Under the pieces are notes generated by a model. The model made no database searches. It was not told the origin of the DNA and saw nothing but the letters and a program-made list of their open reading frames with translations. This document shows, piece by piece, positions 36,803-46,830 of a stretch of 61,106 nucleotides of DNA. This DNA is from Candidatus Poribacteria bacterium. Lineage in GTDB: Bacteria; Poribacteria; WGA-4E; WGA-3G. The DNA is taken from assembly GCA_022394755.1 (NCBI GenBank), contig JAGFCA010000122.1, forward strand, positions 1 through 61,106, written 5' to 3'. Made by a program: the position numbers and the translations under genes. Numbering within the stretch: the stretch's first letter is position 1; each line of letters opens with the position of its first letter.

Positions 36803-36819
36803 TGTAGATTCGATCTACA
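36803..36819. promoter_or_regulatory. Perfect palindrome between divergent genes
   Basis: TGTAGAT-TCG-ATCTACA is a perfect 7-bp inverted repeat in the 254-bp gap between the DUF5069 gene (minus) and the protease-TPR gene (plus). Its place between divergent starts suggests an operator. No clear -35/-10 pair could be fixed beside it. Confidence 0.4.
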
Positions 36820-36901
36820 GTTAATCACTTGATATTCACTGATCTTTAGGTGGTTTGTAAGTGTCAACCGAACCTATTTTCAAAGTAGAAATTCATATCT
36901 T

Positions 36902-39307
36902 ATGAAATACAACATCAGATCTTTATTATGCTTACTGGTAACCTTGGGGTTTCTCTTTTCATGTGCACAAGGTCCCCAGCAGGCTACTGAAAACACTTTA
37001 GTCCCACCAACAGACATAGCAACCAAAAAAGCAAAAGATGCAGCAGTTCACTTGGTGAATCGATTTGGAGATTCAGTTCGTTTTAGTAGCGGTTTCTTTG
37101 TCGATAAGGATAAAATTGCTACGAATATCCATGTTATCGCACAACCTGGACCTATTTTCGCAAAACTTAACGATCAAGAGATAACCTCAAAAATTGTAGG
37201 TGTTGTAGCCTATGATGTGAAAAACAATCTTGTCATCCTAAAAATTGCGGGTAAAGGTAAACCTTTGTCTATAAGTGACAGTGATACGGTTCAAATAGGT
37301 GAAACTGTATCTATTGTAGGGTATCTTGATGGCAAATACAAAACCACCACTGGAACTATAGATACCATCCAGAAAAGTGATAAGTGGTTTGGGATTAAAG
37401 GCACTATTTCTAAGGAGAGTAGTGGCGGTCCTGTGCTGAATAGTAAAGGACAAGTTATTGGAATTATTGTCGGGTATGGTGACGACTCTGAAAACTACGC
37501 TATACCTTCTAACGCTCTCAAGGTGTTGCTTACCCAATCAGTGAAATTGAAACCGTTGGTAGAGTGGCGGAAGCGGGAAGCTGTTCGTGCTGAGGTTTAC
37601 CACAGTCAAGGTGAAAAATATTCTACTGATGAGGAATATAAAAACGCGATAGTTGACTTTGATAAAGCTATTTCTCTAAACCCTGAGCATGTTCGTGCTT
37701 ATTACAAACGTGCAAGAGCGAAGTTTTACTTAAATGACTATACTGGAGCGATAGATGACTGTACACACGCTATAAAACTAAACCCTGAGCATGCCAAAGC
37801 TTATCGTGGTCGGGGAGCAGCAAAATCAATACTCGGTGAATCTAAATCTGATGATGGTAACGTAGAAAAAGCACAACACCTCTATCAAGAGGCAATTGAG
37901 GACTTTAACCAAGTCATCAAGATTGATCCTGAAGACGCCACGACATTTAGAAATAGAGGCATTTCAAAGTGTAAATTGGGGGATATAGAATCGACGCAAG
38001 GTAATGTTGAAAATGCACAAAGGTTGTACGACGAAGGCATTGTTGACGTTGGTAAATCTATCCAACTGAAATATATGCAGGACATCAATACCCCAATAGC
38101 ACTTTTAGAATCCAAGAAATATATAGCGGCTTCAGTCAGCGTGATATGCTGGACAGGTAGGCTTTCATTTGGAAGCGGTTTTTTCGTGGACACAGATAAG
38201 ATAGCTACGAATATACACGTTGTTGCCCGTCACGGTCCTGTTTTCGTTAAACTCCTTAACAACGACAGTATCTGGGAAGTTGAAGAAGTTTCTGCGTTTG
38301 ATATAAAAAACGATCTTGTTGTCCTAAAGATTTCCGGGGAAGGCACGCCACTAACCTTGGGAAACAGCGATAAAGTACAAAGCGGGGAACCTGTTGTTGC
38401 CGTAGGATATCCCGATGGAAAATACAAGGTCACCACCGGAAACATATACAATATCCAAAATAGTGACAATTGGCTCGGGACGACAGCAGAAATTTCTGAT
38501 GGGAACAGTGGTGGTCCTCTTCTAAACAGTAAAAGAGAAGTAATTGGGATTAATACCCGAGCTGGAAAATACAGTTTTGCTGTTCCATCAAATATACTTA
38601 AACCATTGATTACCTTCTCCGGGTCCCCGGAACCTTTAACGCGATGGCAAAGACGAAATCATATCCGTGCGTTCGTTTTTCAGGGTGAAGGAGAAGATAA
38701 ATTCAATGATCAGGAATATACCAAGGCGATAATGAATTTTGATAACGCTATCTTACATAACCCTAATTATTTTCGTGCTTATAACTGGCGAGGGCATGCA
38801 AACTTTCATCTTGGTCAATCTAAAGCAGAGAAAGGGAATGTAGAAGAAGCACAACATCTTTATGAAGTTGCAATTAATGATTTTTCGATCTCAATTAAGA
38901 TTGATCCTAAGTATACTTTTCCTTATTTCCATAGAGGACTAGCGAGATTATTCCTCGGTCAATCTAAAGCGAATCAAGGAAATATAGTTGAAGCACAGCA
39001 ACTCTTCCAAGCAGCGATTGAAGACTACACACAAGCCGTAAAAATTGATCCTGAACACACCAATGCATACAGTAATCGCGGCTCAACAAAACACGAACTT
39101 GGCATATCAAAAGCAGATCAAGGAAATACAACAGAAGCACAGCAGTTATATAAAGAAGCTATTGAAGATTATACGCACGCTTTAAAGCTCAATCCTGAGG
39201 ATGTGGATACTTACTACAATCTCGGGATAGTAAAGATAGCTCTCGGACAGACTGATGAAGCGGAAAAGGTCTTTGCGAGGGCAAAAGAACTGGAATCGAA
39301 AAAATAA
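36902..39307 (+). CDS. Lipoprotein with two trypsin-like protease domains and two TPR arrays
   Basis: The 801-aa protein has a lipobox (LFSC21) and so is anchored to a membrane outside the cytoplasm. Its order is: HtrA-like trypsin domain (about 45-215), TPR array (225-390), second trypsin domain (395-565), TPR array (575-800). The second protease has a complete triad, H439 (ATNIHVV), D471 (KNDLVVLKI) and S536 (GNSGGP). The first has H77 and S174 (SSGGP) but N109 where the triad Asp stands (KNNLVILKI); it may be impaired, or the nearby D105 may serve. The TPR units differ by insertions of the form QSKA..GN..EAQ(H/Q)L. It is followed 2 bp later by a membrane protein gene. Confidence 0.9.
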   Translation: MKYNIRSLLCLLVTLGFLFSCAQGPQQATENTLVPPTDIATKKAKDAAVHLVNRFGDSVRFSSGFFVDKDKIATNIHVIAQPGPIFAKLNDQEITSKIVGVVAYDVKNNLVILKIAGKGKPLSISDSDTVQIGETVSIVGYLDGKYKTTTGTIDTIQKSDKWFGIKGTISKESSGGPVLNSKGQVIGIIVGYGDDSENYAIPSNALKVLLTQSVKLKPLVEWRKREAVRAEVYHSQGEKYSTDEEYKNAIVDFDKAISLNPEHVRAYYKRARAKFYLNDYTGAIDDCTHAIKLNPEHAKAYRGRGAAKSILGESKSDDGNVEKAQHLYQEAIEDFNQVIKIDPEDATTFRNRGISKCKLGDIESTQGNVENAQRLYDEGIVDVGKSIQLKYMQDINTPIALLESKKYIAASVSVICWTGRLSFGSGFFVDTDKIATNIHVVARHGPVFVKLLNNDSIWEVEEVSAFDIKNDLVVLKISGEGTPLTLGNSDKVQSGEPVVAVGYPDGKYKVTTGNIYNIQNSDNWLGTTAEISDGNSGGPLLNSKREVIGINTRAGKYSFAVPSNILKPLITFSGSPEPLTRWQRRNHIRAFVFQGEGEDKFNDQEYTKAIMNFDNAILHNPNYFRAYNWRGHANFHLGQSKAEKGNVEEAQHLYEVAINDFSISIKIDPKYTFPYFHRGLARLFLGQSKANQGNIVEAQQLFQAAIEDYTQAVKIDPEHTNAYSNRGSTKHELGISKADQGNTTEAQQLYKEAIEDYTHALKLNPEDVDTYYNLGIVKIALGQTDEAEKVFARAKELESKK

Positions 39308-39309
39308 TT

Positions 39310-41001
39310 ATGAAATACAAATCTATTCTTATTATCTCCATACTCGGTGTATTACTGTCAACTATCCTAAGTGGCATCTATCTCAACTTTTCCTATTTTG
39401 AACCAGATACCGTTTCGTATCTATTTCAGGCGAAGTTGTTTTCGAAAGGGAAGATTTCTGTCCCAGTTCCACCTCAAACGATAGATGGGGATGTGACTCT
39501 GGAACCAGATGGTACACCGATGCCAGAATACGGTCTCTCTTCTTCACCGCATATAAATATGCTGAACGGTAAATGGTATTCAAAATATCCGTTTGGTAAT
39601 GCCTTAATGTTGATGTTTGGTGTATTCATAAATGCACCTTGGCTTATTCCTGCCCTTGCGACAGGGGGAGCACTGTTCCTGCTCTTCCTCCTTCTAAAAG
39701 AAACTTACGGAAGACCGATTGCCTTAATCGCAGCGGTAATTGCACTTATTTCACCTGCCACTACAGGTATGGGTTCAACATGGTTTAGCGAACCTGTCAG
39801 CCGATTTTATTTGACACTGTTCCTATTTACACTTGTACGTACTTTAAAAGGATCAGATAAGGTAATTTATCCACTCATATCCGGATTTTCATTAGGGTAT
39901 GCTTTTAATACACGGCCACTCTCTGCAATTGTGTTCGGTATTGTCGGAGGAGGCTTCGTTCTCTATCATTTATATAAACCGAGAATATTAGGTGAGTTGG
40001 CAGAAGTTGACAAGGAAGATCATGAGGATTTACCAGAACGAAGGCAGCTGATAGCACGATTAGGTATATTCCTTATACCATTTGCACTAATGGTTTTCGT
40101 GTGTATGGCTTGGAATTCTCACTTTACAGGTGACCCATTTACCTTTACACATACGGCAGCACAACCGTATGATAAAGTTGGTTTTGGAAAACGCACAGAA
40201 GGATACTATCCAAACATAGAAAATGCAGGTGAATTTAAACCTGAGTGGGCGGTTGAGAGAACATGGCGTCACATTCTTCCGTGTATCAGTTTCAATGCAC
40301 TCGGATGGGGAAATTATCACCATAATTTGTTAAGAGAAGCAAAATTCTCATTTATGTGGATTATAGCCTTTGTTCCGTTAATGCTGCCATGGTTTCTACT
40401 GCTAATACCATTCTTCCACCACTCGCGTAACAGATACGATGTATTCTGTCTTGCCTTACTTGTAGGTAATCTGCTGCTGTACGCTTTTTTCTATTTTGAG
40501 GGTTCGACGTGGGGATTCACACCCGTAAACGCACGCTACTACACTGAAATGACGTTCCTCGCCTTCATTCCATTGGTCGCACGGGGGATGTATATCCTAT
40601 CTGAAAGGATCAAACTTCCTCAAAGAAGAGGGCTTGCTGTTGGGGTTGGGATTTGCCTTCTGCTATTAAGTATCAACACCGTATGGACTTATGTTCGTAT
40701 TGGAGAAAGATACCAGAATTGGGGACATGTCTATCAGAAGTTACCACCGATGGTGGCGGAGCAAGACATTCATAATGCCGTTATATTTGTTTCCCGACAC
40801 CGAGGAGCACCGATAGGGGATTATCCGTTTGAAGACCTCAAAGAAGCAGATATTGTCTATTTTAAACTGGGTCCAGCACCAAGATGGGGGTTAACGAATA
40901 GCGATTGGAAGAAGGTTTACACACAATATTTCGATGGAAGAAAGGCGTATTTGTATGAGCCAGGTAAGAACGAACTAACACAGTTATCTCTAGATCCGTA
41001 A
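39310..41001 (+). CDS. GT-C-like (family 39-type) membrane glycosyltransferase
   Basis: This 563-aa membrane protein begins with a hydrophobic helix followed by an acidic motif FSYFEPDTVSY, as in GT-C glycosyltransferases, where an Asp/Glu in the first loop is catalytic. About ten more hydrophobic helices follow, and the C-terminal 90 residues are soluble. It lacks motifs for a specific named enzyme, so the substrate is unknown; transfer of sugar from a polyprenyl-phosphate donor to protein or glycan is the family role. It starts 2 bp after the protease-TPR lipoprotein, and the two are surely cotranscribed. Confidence 0.78.
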   Translation: MKYKSILIISILGVLLSTILSGIYLNFSYFEPDTVSYLFQAKLFSKGKISVPVPPQTIDGDVTLEPDGTPMPEYGLSSSPHINMLNGKWYSKYPFGNALMLMFGVFINAPWLIPALATGGALFLLFLLLKETYGRPIALIAAVIALISPATTGMGSTWFSEPVSRFYLTLFLFTLVRTLKGSDKVIYPLISGFSLGYAFNTRPLSAIVFGIVGGGFVLYHLYKPRILGELAEVDKEDHEDLPERRQLIARLGIFLIPFALMVFVCMAWNSHFTGDPFTFTHTAAQPYDKVGFGKRTEGYYPNIENAGEFKPEWAVERTWRHILPCISFNALGWGNYHHNLLREAKFSFMWIIAFVPLMLPWFLLLIPFFHHSRNRYDVFCLALLVGNLLLYAFFYFEGSTWGFTPVNARYYTEMTFLAFIPLVARGMYILSERIKLPQRRGLAVGVGICLLLLSINTVWTYVRIGERYQNWGHVYQKLPPMVAEQDIHNAVIFVSRHRGAPIGDYPFEDLKEADIVYFKLGPAPRWGLTNSDWKKVYTQYFDGRKAYLYEPGKNELTQLSLDP

Positions 41002-41098
41002 AGGATGGTTTTCAGAACAAGGAAGTAAAACTTCTTGATCTTGAAAAAAATATGTGTAATTTGTAAATACAATTACAGAGAGTGTTTGGAGAGATGAC

Positions 41099-42412
41099 AT
41101 GCCAATTATCACTAAACTTCTGATTAGTTTTTTCTGTGTTTTGTTCATGATGACAGGTGTAATTTTTCTATGGGCACAAAACACAAGCCATCATAATCGC
41201 GTAGAATTACCGAGTATTAGCCAACAAACCGGATCTGATGACAAATCCTCACAAGGTGAACAACAGAGTGCTGAAACACATAAAAAACGACCATTGTTAA
41301 TTAAACAACACACACGTCAAGACGTCATCCCGATAGTACCTCCATTATTATCTCCTGTCAAAGTACCCCAATTATTATCTCCTATCAATGATGTAATACC
41401 GCCCCTACAATCTACAATTGATATCCAAACGTTTCCTTTACATCTATATCCGGAAATGAGTTTTGCGGGTATAATGTATAGCTATAACCAAGGAAAGATA
41501 GATCTTGATTATGTTGTTGACTATCTTGAATCGCAACACATATACAATCCTAACATAGTGGAAAAATTGACACCTCATCGTGCCTTTAAACATTTCAATA
41601 AAATAATCGTATCAACAGATATAGTTAAAGCTTACGCTGAACGGATTCTCGCCAAAGATCCGGAAAATCCTGATGCCCAATTACACATGCTTGGATATGA
41701 ACCAGACAACACGAAAGAAATCGCTGGATATCGTAAAATTCTCACTAAGCACCCCAACCATCCCGAAACACTTAGCAAATTAGGATACCGTTTGCTTGAC
41801 CATTCCCCAGAGGAAGCTATTCAACACCTTAGAAAGGCAAACCTTCTTGATCCGACACTGGGACTTATTTGGTTAGGTATAGAATACGAAAGACGTGGTA
41901 ATGTCAAAACTGCATGGTTTTGCTATAAAAAGAGTATTACAATACGGAACAGGGAAAACTGGAAAAAGAGGAAATTTCCTCCTTCACAAATATGTATTCT
42001 GTATGGCCCCTATTCCGATGAAAGTAATTTGAGGGCTATTGATGGTGGTAAGTACTGGAAGACAGCGATTAAATTAGTGTCAGATCCTAACGGGACTGTA
42101 AGGCGTATGGTAACATTTGAATCAGTTGATGCACAGCAAGAAAGAGAAATACGTGAATTCTATCAATTTCGAGATTGGGTGAATAATATCGAAAAAAGGA
42201 AGCTTGTGATTCAATGGAATAACTTTCTCGTCAGAGAGGTAGAGAAACATCTTGCAGGTGGAAAACCCATGTTTGATCCCGAACGTATTGTTCATGCTTA
42301 TGAAATAACAACACGATATCCTGGATACGAAGGTATCCAACGACTTAAGAAAACTGATATTGAAGTTGCTTTAGAAATTGAACGTTCTTTATATAGACAA
42401 AAGATAAACTGA
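41099..42412 (+). CDS. Membrane-anchored TPR-like protein
   Basis: This 437-aa protein has one N-terminal membrane segment (LISFFCVLFMMTGVIFLWA, about 7-25). A Gln/Ser-rich and Pro-rich linker follows (PPLLSPVKVPQLLSP), then TPR-like helices (ILAKDPENPDAQLHMLGYE, ILTKHPNHPETLSKLGYRLLD, LDPTLGLIWLGIEYERRG). The last 150 residues are charged and contain no motif I recognise. It should face the periplasm or outer space and mediate protein contacts. Same strand as, and 97 bp after, the GT-C-like gene, so it may be in the same unit. Confidence 0.75.
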   Translation: MPIITKLLISFFCVLFMMTGVIFLWAQNTSHHNRVELPSISQQTGSDDKSSQGEQQSAETHKKRPLLIKQHTRQDVIPIVPPLLSPVKVPQLLSPINDVIPPLQSTIDIQTFPLHLYPEMSFAGIMYSYNQGKIDLDYVVDYLESQHIYNPNIVEKLTPHRAFKHFNKIIVSTDIVKAYAERILAKDPENPDAQLHMLGYEPDNTKEIAGYRKILTKHPNHPETLSKLGYRLLDHSPEEAIQHLRKANLLDPTLGLIWLGIEYERRGNVKTAWFCYKKSITIRNRENWKKRKFPPSQICILYGPYSDESNLRAIDGGKYWKTAIKLVSDPNGTVRRMVTFESVDAQQEREIREFYQFRDWVNNIEKRKLVIQWNNFLVREVEKHLAGGKPMFDPERIVHAYEITTRYPGYEGIQRLKKTDIEVALEIERSLYRQKIN

Positions 42413-42509
42413 GATTTTAAAGACGTTGGTTTGTAATCTCACGACTGTATCATCACTCAGAATTTATGTGTAAAATCTTGATCCATGTTTCATAGGATTG
42501 TTCATTAGT

Positions 42510-43619
42510 CTACTGTGTCTGTTGCAAGATGACTATATCTCCAGGATTCCATGATTGTACGATGATATAGAATTTTCCATCAATCTTCCGTATGACAGCA
42601 CCATGCAGATGTTGGAATGTCTCCATTCTTAGTTCATCTTTTATCCTAACAGTTGAAACGAGATTGTCACCTTCTAAGATATAAAGCGGTGCACCTTTTT
42701 CTCTATCAGGACCAAAGAGTGAAGCAACTACAGCATAACCTGCCTCATAATCAATACTACACGGAAATGAACCTTTAATAAGTGAAAGTGTTTCTAAATA
42801 TGTGCCATCAGTTGTATAGCGTTCAATCTCGGCATTAGCACGATCTGAAATATCCAGCCTATCTGTACCATAAGGTACGGTAATATGATGTCCGGTCCCG
42901 AATTGTCCAGGGTCATCACCTTTTCCACCAAATGCTAACGGATACCAACTTGCCTGAAAAGGATTAAGGCTTGTGAGTTTTACCCCAAGTATATAATCTA
43001 AATCTGAGTATCCAGTGGTAACGAATAGCATTCCATCAACATGCGTCACACCTGTTGGTACAAACTTTCCGCCATCTTTAAAATAGGTGTTGACTGCCTG
43101 ATTTTCAAAATCAAATGTGGCATCTGGTGCTTCAAGGGTATGGACATGTTTTCCATCCAAGGTAGTCGTGAAAATTCTGCCTACATCGTTGGCAGGAAAA
43201 GAAAGATAAGGAGTTCCATCTGCTGCTTCCCAAACAGTGGTGTAATGTGCATTTGCTTTTTTCAGATCTGAAGGTGTATCAATTAATTCCACAGTCTTCA
43301 GATCCGCGCTGATTTGAATGATACCAACACCGGGAAGTGCAAAATATGTCTCGCCTTTTCCTTGCCTCCGATCAACATCAAATCCACCATGTGCCTTATC
43401 AATTGCGTTGACAACTTCTGCGGGGAAATGGTCCCGAGTATAGAGGATTTTGAATTTTAGATCACCCTGTCCACTGGTATGTTTCATGTCAACTTCTTCG
43501 TGGTGAGAGGTGTCTTGGATAACTTTCGACTCTGACGAATTGTGATGTGTGACATGAGCCAGTACAGGTTTTAACGTAATGATGGTAATAGCAATAGCAA
43601 CAAGGACACTTAGTTTCAT
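42510..43619 (-). CDS. Exported beta-propeller protein (NHL/SMP-30-like)
   Basis: The 369-aa protein has a signal peptide (about 1-21, ending LAHV) and a histidine-rich N-terminus (HVTHHN, SHHEEVDMKH) that could bind metal. The rest has the repeated strand pattern of a six-bladed propeller such as NHL or SMP-30: GVGIIQISADLKTVELID, GKFVPTGVTHVDGMLFVTTG, and HLHGAVIRKIDGKFYIIVQSW at the end. No enzyme residues can be assigned. It starts 12 bp after the stop of the isomerase-like gene, so it closes the three-gene unit of oxidoreductase, isomerase and propeller. Confidence 0.78.
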   Translation of the reverse strand: MKLSVLVAIAITIITLKPVLAHVTHHNSSESKVIQDTSHHEEVDMKHTSGQGDLKFKILYTRDHFPAEVVNAIDKAHGGFDVDRRQGKGETYFALPGVGIIQISADLKTVELIDTPSDLKKANAHYTTVWEAADGTPYLSFPANDVGRIFTTTLDGKHVHTLEAPDATFDFENQAVNTYFKDGGKFVPTGVTHVDGMLFVTTGYSDLDYILGVKLTSLNPFQASWYPLAFGGKGDDPGQFGTGHHITVPYGTDRLDISDRANAEIERYTTDGTYLETLSLIKGSFPCSIDYEAGYAVVASLFGPDREKGAPLYILEGDNLVSTVRIKDELRMETFQHLHGAVIRKIDGKFYIIVQSWNPGDIVILQQTQ

Positions 43620-43631
43620 TCAATTATCTCC

Positions 43632-44405
43632 TCATGATTGTAACATCTCTCGGAATTTCTTTGTAAAATCACAACTTCGCTTTATACTTGCTACATCATC
43701 CATCTTATATTGAATTACCAACGGACCTGAAAAACTTATCTCCTTCAGACCCTTTGCGAAAGTTTCGAAATCAAAGCTACCACCACCCGGTTCACCTCGA
43801 TCACTTCCAGACATATGTACGTCCCCTAAACAGGACTTCATAGCCAGTGCCGCGGCGTATGGATCTGCACCATCATTATTAAGATGGTATGTGTCGCAGG
43901 TTAGGTATACAGCTAATCCAGTATCAGATATGAATTCAACTCCCTCACGATAGTTATCAAGGGGACATCCTTTTTCAAATTCAAGTGCTATTTTGATATC
44001 GTGTTCATCACAAGATGGAATCATCTTGGCAAGGTTTTCAGCAAGTGCGTCAAGCGAATCTTGCCTTGAAACATCTTGAGATGGATTTACCCAAATTCCA
44101 ATATACTCCGCGTCAAACTTACGAGCAACATTATGTACAATCTCAAAATGTTGTAATGCTTCATCTTTGCGGGATGGTGTTGTTAATATATGGTTACCAA
44201 AACCGATTGTTGGTGCAATAAGGTTGTGTTTCTCAGCAAGTTTAACTGCATCATCAATCTCGTCGTTTGTTAGTTCACCGAGAAAAGCGGCATTTACAGG
44301 TATGTTGATACCTTCATATCCGGCATCAGCAACAAGATCAAATATCTCTGCACGTTTGAATCTCCCCAAAGTTCCAGAATAGGGATCATAACAGATGTTT
44401 AACAT
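43632..44405 (-). CDS. Sugar phosphate isomerase/epimerase-family TIM barrel
   Basis: The 257-aa protein has the xylose-isomerase-like TIM-barrel pattern: LNICYDPYSG at the first strand, DLVADAGYEGINIPVNA, IALEFE near 140-145 with the metal-ligand Glu, LTCDTYHLNNDGADP with Asp/His ligands, and DVHMSGSDRGEPGGGSFDF near 210. Such enzymes isomerise or epimerise sugars and inositol-like compounds. An upstream frame start adds 9 residues; ATG 44405 follows GGAGA and begins at the first barrel strand. It lies 23 bp after the Gfo/Idh/MocA gene, and this pairing is common in inositol and sugar-oxidation pathways. Confidence 0.88.
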   Translation of the reverse strand: MLNICYDPYSGTLGRFKRAEIFDLVADAGYEGINIPVNAAFLGELTNDEIDDAVKLAEKHNLIAPTIGFGNHILTTPSRKDEALQHFEIVHNVARKFDAEYIGIWVNPSQDVSRQDSLDALAENLAKMIPSCDEHDIKIALEFEKGCPLDNYREGVEFISDTGLAVYLTCDTYHLNNDGADPYAAALAMKSCLGDVHMSGSDRGEPGGGSFDFETFAKGLKEISFSGPLVIQYKMDDVASIKRSCDFTKKFREMLQS

Positions 44406-44428
44406 AGTGTCTCCATTTTCTAAAATAA

Positions 44429-45469
44429 TCAAACAGCCATACCAATCTCTTCACGCCAAGCATCTAACAGGTGCATATTTCCTAAGGTGTCATCCCACGA
44501 CATTGCGGGTGCTTGACGATCCGCGATATGATTAGCAACCATATCGGCTTCGTATGTAAACAGATCTCGGTCTACTTCAACGGTTATTTCGGTAGTTTCG
44601 CCACGTTGTGATGAATTCAGGATAATTTTACTTGGTGGGAAAGGAGTATCCAAAGGAAGAGGACTTCTGGTTCCTCTACAGGGTGAAGAAGGAAGCCAAG
44701 GTTGTGGAATATCTATTGTACCACCTGACCCGTAAACAGTAGCTCTACTCCCTATATTACATTCAACAGTGGTTGCTATTTCAGCTACAATTTCATTTTC
44801 AAATTTTAGAGTTGCAGCTGCAATATGATCAACCCCTGTTGGTCCTACTTTTCCATTCGCTTTAACAGAAATTGGATTCAAGAATGGTTTGTTCGCTGCT
44901 GCACCTGCCACCTTACGAGCAAATGATGCTGTATAACATCCTACATCAAGGATACCTCCGCCACCCATTTCACGATTGAAGAGTCTACTGTCAGGATTAA
45001 AACCTGCTTGAAAACCGAAGGATGAACGGATAAAACGAACTTCACCAATTTCACCATCCTGTATCAACTCCACCATTTTCTGAATTTGTGGATGACAGCG
45101 ATACATAAACGCTTCCATTAAGAATACATCGTTTTTGCGAGCTGCTTCAACCATTGTTACAGCAGTTGCATGGTTTATACTAAGCGGTTTCTCAACCAGC
45201 ACGTGTTTGTTTGCTTCTGCAGCCTTTATCATCCATTCCGCATGGTGCGGATGTATTGTAGCAACATAAACCGCGTCAATATCATCATCTGCTAAGAGTG
45301 CTTCATAAGTGCCATAGTGGCGTGGTATATCAAAGTTTTGAGCAAAATCTTCTGCACGTGATTCCGTACGACTTCCTACAGCGAGAATCTGCCCTGTATC
45401 CGTAAAACGCATCCCATTACAGAAAACATGTGCGATTCCTCCAGGTCCAATTACTCCCCAATTTAACAT
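44429..45469 (-). CDS. Gfo/Idh/MocA-family oxidoreductase
   Basis: This 346-aa NAD(P)-dependent dehydrogenase has the Rossmann loop GVIGPGGIAHVF at the start, YVATIHPHHAEW and the EKPLS motif near 90-97, then the C-terminal domain with GGGGILDVGCYTASFARKVAG. It is closest in look to the trans-dihydrodiol dehydrogenase/1,5-anhydrofructose-reductase branch. The upstream ATG at 45481 itself contains the likely ribosome site (GGAGA), and the start at 45469 matches the fold, so I chose it. It heads the unit with the isomerase-like and propeller genes. A 365-bp gap (45470-45834) lies upstream; apart from the terminator at 45764 I see nothing in it. Confidence 0.92.
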   Translation of the reverse strand: MLNWGVIGPGGIAHVFCNGMRFTDTGQILAVGSRTESRAEDFAQNFDIPRHYGTYEALLADDDIDAVYVATIHPHHAEWMIKAAEANKHVLVEKPLSINHATAVTMVEAARKNDVFLMEAFMYRCHPQIQKMVELIQDGEIGEVRFIRSSFGFQAGFNPDSRLFNREMGGGGILDVGCYTASFARKVAGAAANKPFLNPISVKANGKVGPTGVDHIAAATLKFENEIVAEIATTVECNIGSRATVYGSGGTIDIPQPWLPSSPCRGTRSPLPLDTPFPPSKIILNSSQRGETTEITVEVDRDLFTYEADMVANHIADRQAPAMSWDDTLGNMHLLDAWREEIGMAV

Positions 45470-45763
45470 ATAATTCTCCATTTAATGCATAGGTGTTTGA
45501 AGTTTCAATTTATCATATAACATCATTTTTAGCAATACATGGATATTAAGGTGGGTATGTAAGTTATAGTCATACATTTTATGCCTGTTATAGTATTCTC
45601 TTCATTTAATTTTAAATAAAGGATCTGAGATTAACAATATAAACACCTATAACGGTAACTCGGTTATGTATCATTTAGACATTCACAGTGAAACTGAAAC
45701 GATCGGTTTTGAGTTCTTAAAATATCTGTTAATGTCAAGAAGGTTTACTGTCCTAAAATAATT

Positions 45764-45809
45764 AAGCCTCAAGGTAAGAGATCTTAATAAAGCACTTACC
45801 TTGAGGCTT
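45764..45809 (-). terminator. Strong hairpin terminator after the lipoprotein gene
   Basis: A perfect 15-bp stem (AAGCCTCAAGGTAAG with CTTACCTTGAGGCTT) and a loop of about 16 nt lie 26 bp past the stop of the lipoprotein gene. On the minus strand it is followed by AATTATTTT. This fits an intrinsic terminator. Confidence 0.75.
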
Positions 45810-45834
45810 ATCGGTTAAACATTTTCAATAATAC

Positions 45835-46473
45835 TTATGGATTGGTATCACTTCTTTTTAGTTGATAATCTAAATCAGGATTTGTGAAGGTCAACATATC
45901 ATCAATGACAAACCATTCGAACTCATCTTCCTTAACAATAGAATCTGGAGACATCTCTTCCAAATCCTGTTTCGCTAATTGTTCAAGATCATCTACATTT
46001 TCCCCTTGTGCCTCCCAAAATTCTCTTGGTTCAAATGTAACATCTACAGTTGCTTTAGCATCTTTCTCCATGAGTATTATTGTTGTACCATTTACCGTGT
46101 ATGTTCCGTTTGCAGTGTGTATTTGGTGAGAATTAATCGTTCCAGTTGATTCAATATCTGTGGGATCTGGGATACTTACTGATGTTGTAAACTCAAAGGT
46201 GAAATCCCACGTACCATCAGGAAAAAATTTCCAAATCTTTTGGATCACCTTAAACTCTACATCTGTAGGTTGTTCGATTTCATCATCAGATTCAAGGAAC
46301 GATTCCTCAAGAGTCTTACCATTTAGTGTTTCAATTTCCCATACACCAAGAAATGATTCTACAGAGGTATCCTCAGGTATCATCTTATTGATCTTTTCAC
46401 AACCTGTAATTCCAAAAACCAAAACAATAATTGCTATTTCAAACGCTATTCTTCCAATACTTCTAATATGCAT
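45835..46473 (-). CDS. Lipoprotein of unknown function, lipocalin-like
   Basis: The 212-aa product has a lipobox GITGC (Cys at about 25) and so is a membrane-anchored lipoprotein. The mature part has an opening FLGVWEIETLNGKTLEE, then W.F.PDGTWDFTFEF and GTYTVNGTTIILME, as in lipocalin-like/DUF-type small barrel proteins that report on ligand or stress. An acidic helix with DDLEQLAKQDLEEM is inserted before the last strands. It stands alone: a strong terminator follows, and the 415-bp gap 46474-46888 upstream has only A/T-rich sequence and the terminator of the next unit. Confidence 0.75.
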   Translation of the reverse strand: MHIRSIGRIAFEIAIIVLVFGITGCEKINKMIPEDTSVESFLGVWEIETLNGKTLEESFLESDDEIEQPTDVEFKVIQKIWKFFPDGTWDFTFEFTTSVSIPDPTDIESTGTINSHQIHTANGTYTVNGTTIILMEKDAKATVDVTFEPREFWEAQGENVDDLEQLAKQDLEEMSPDSIVKEDEFEWFVIDDMLTFTNPDLDYQLKRSDTNP

Positions 46474-46830
46474 TGTTTATCTCCGTAATTTTGAAAATCA
46501 TATTCTTTTAAAATGAAAGTTTATATACCTATTATCATACTTAGGTTAATTGATATATAAGACTACTTACACATAAGCTGAACTATACATATTAAGGTAT
46601 ATGTATAGAGTTAATTGTTTCTTAAGTCATATAATGTGTCTATAGTATACAAGTCATATTAACGCAATTGTGAATATTAGGTTTACATACACATGATTAT
46701 GTCAGAATCACAGATTACACGTACCTCACAGACCGTAGACTAAGAAGAATTACAAATAAGAATCCACTTATGTAAATTTTGGCTTTTTGTTGATTGCTAT
46801 ACAATCGTTAAACCTATTCTACCCCCAAAA

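Noticed and set aside
41018..41050. Short AAGGAAGT/ACTTCTT hairpin after the GT-C-like gene
   Set aside because: Imperfect stem with no T-run after it on the coding strand; not a convincing terminator.
45666..45761. 31-codon ORF beginning MYHLDIHSE
   Set aside because: No ribosome site or homology signal; ends just before the terminator of a minus-strand gene.
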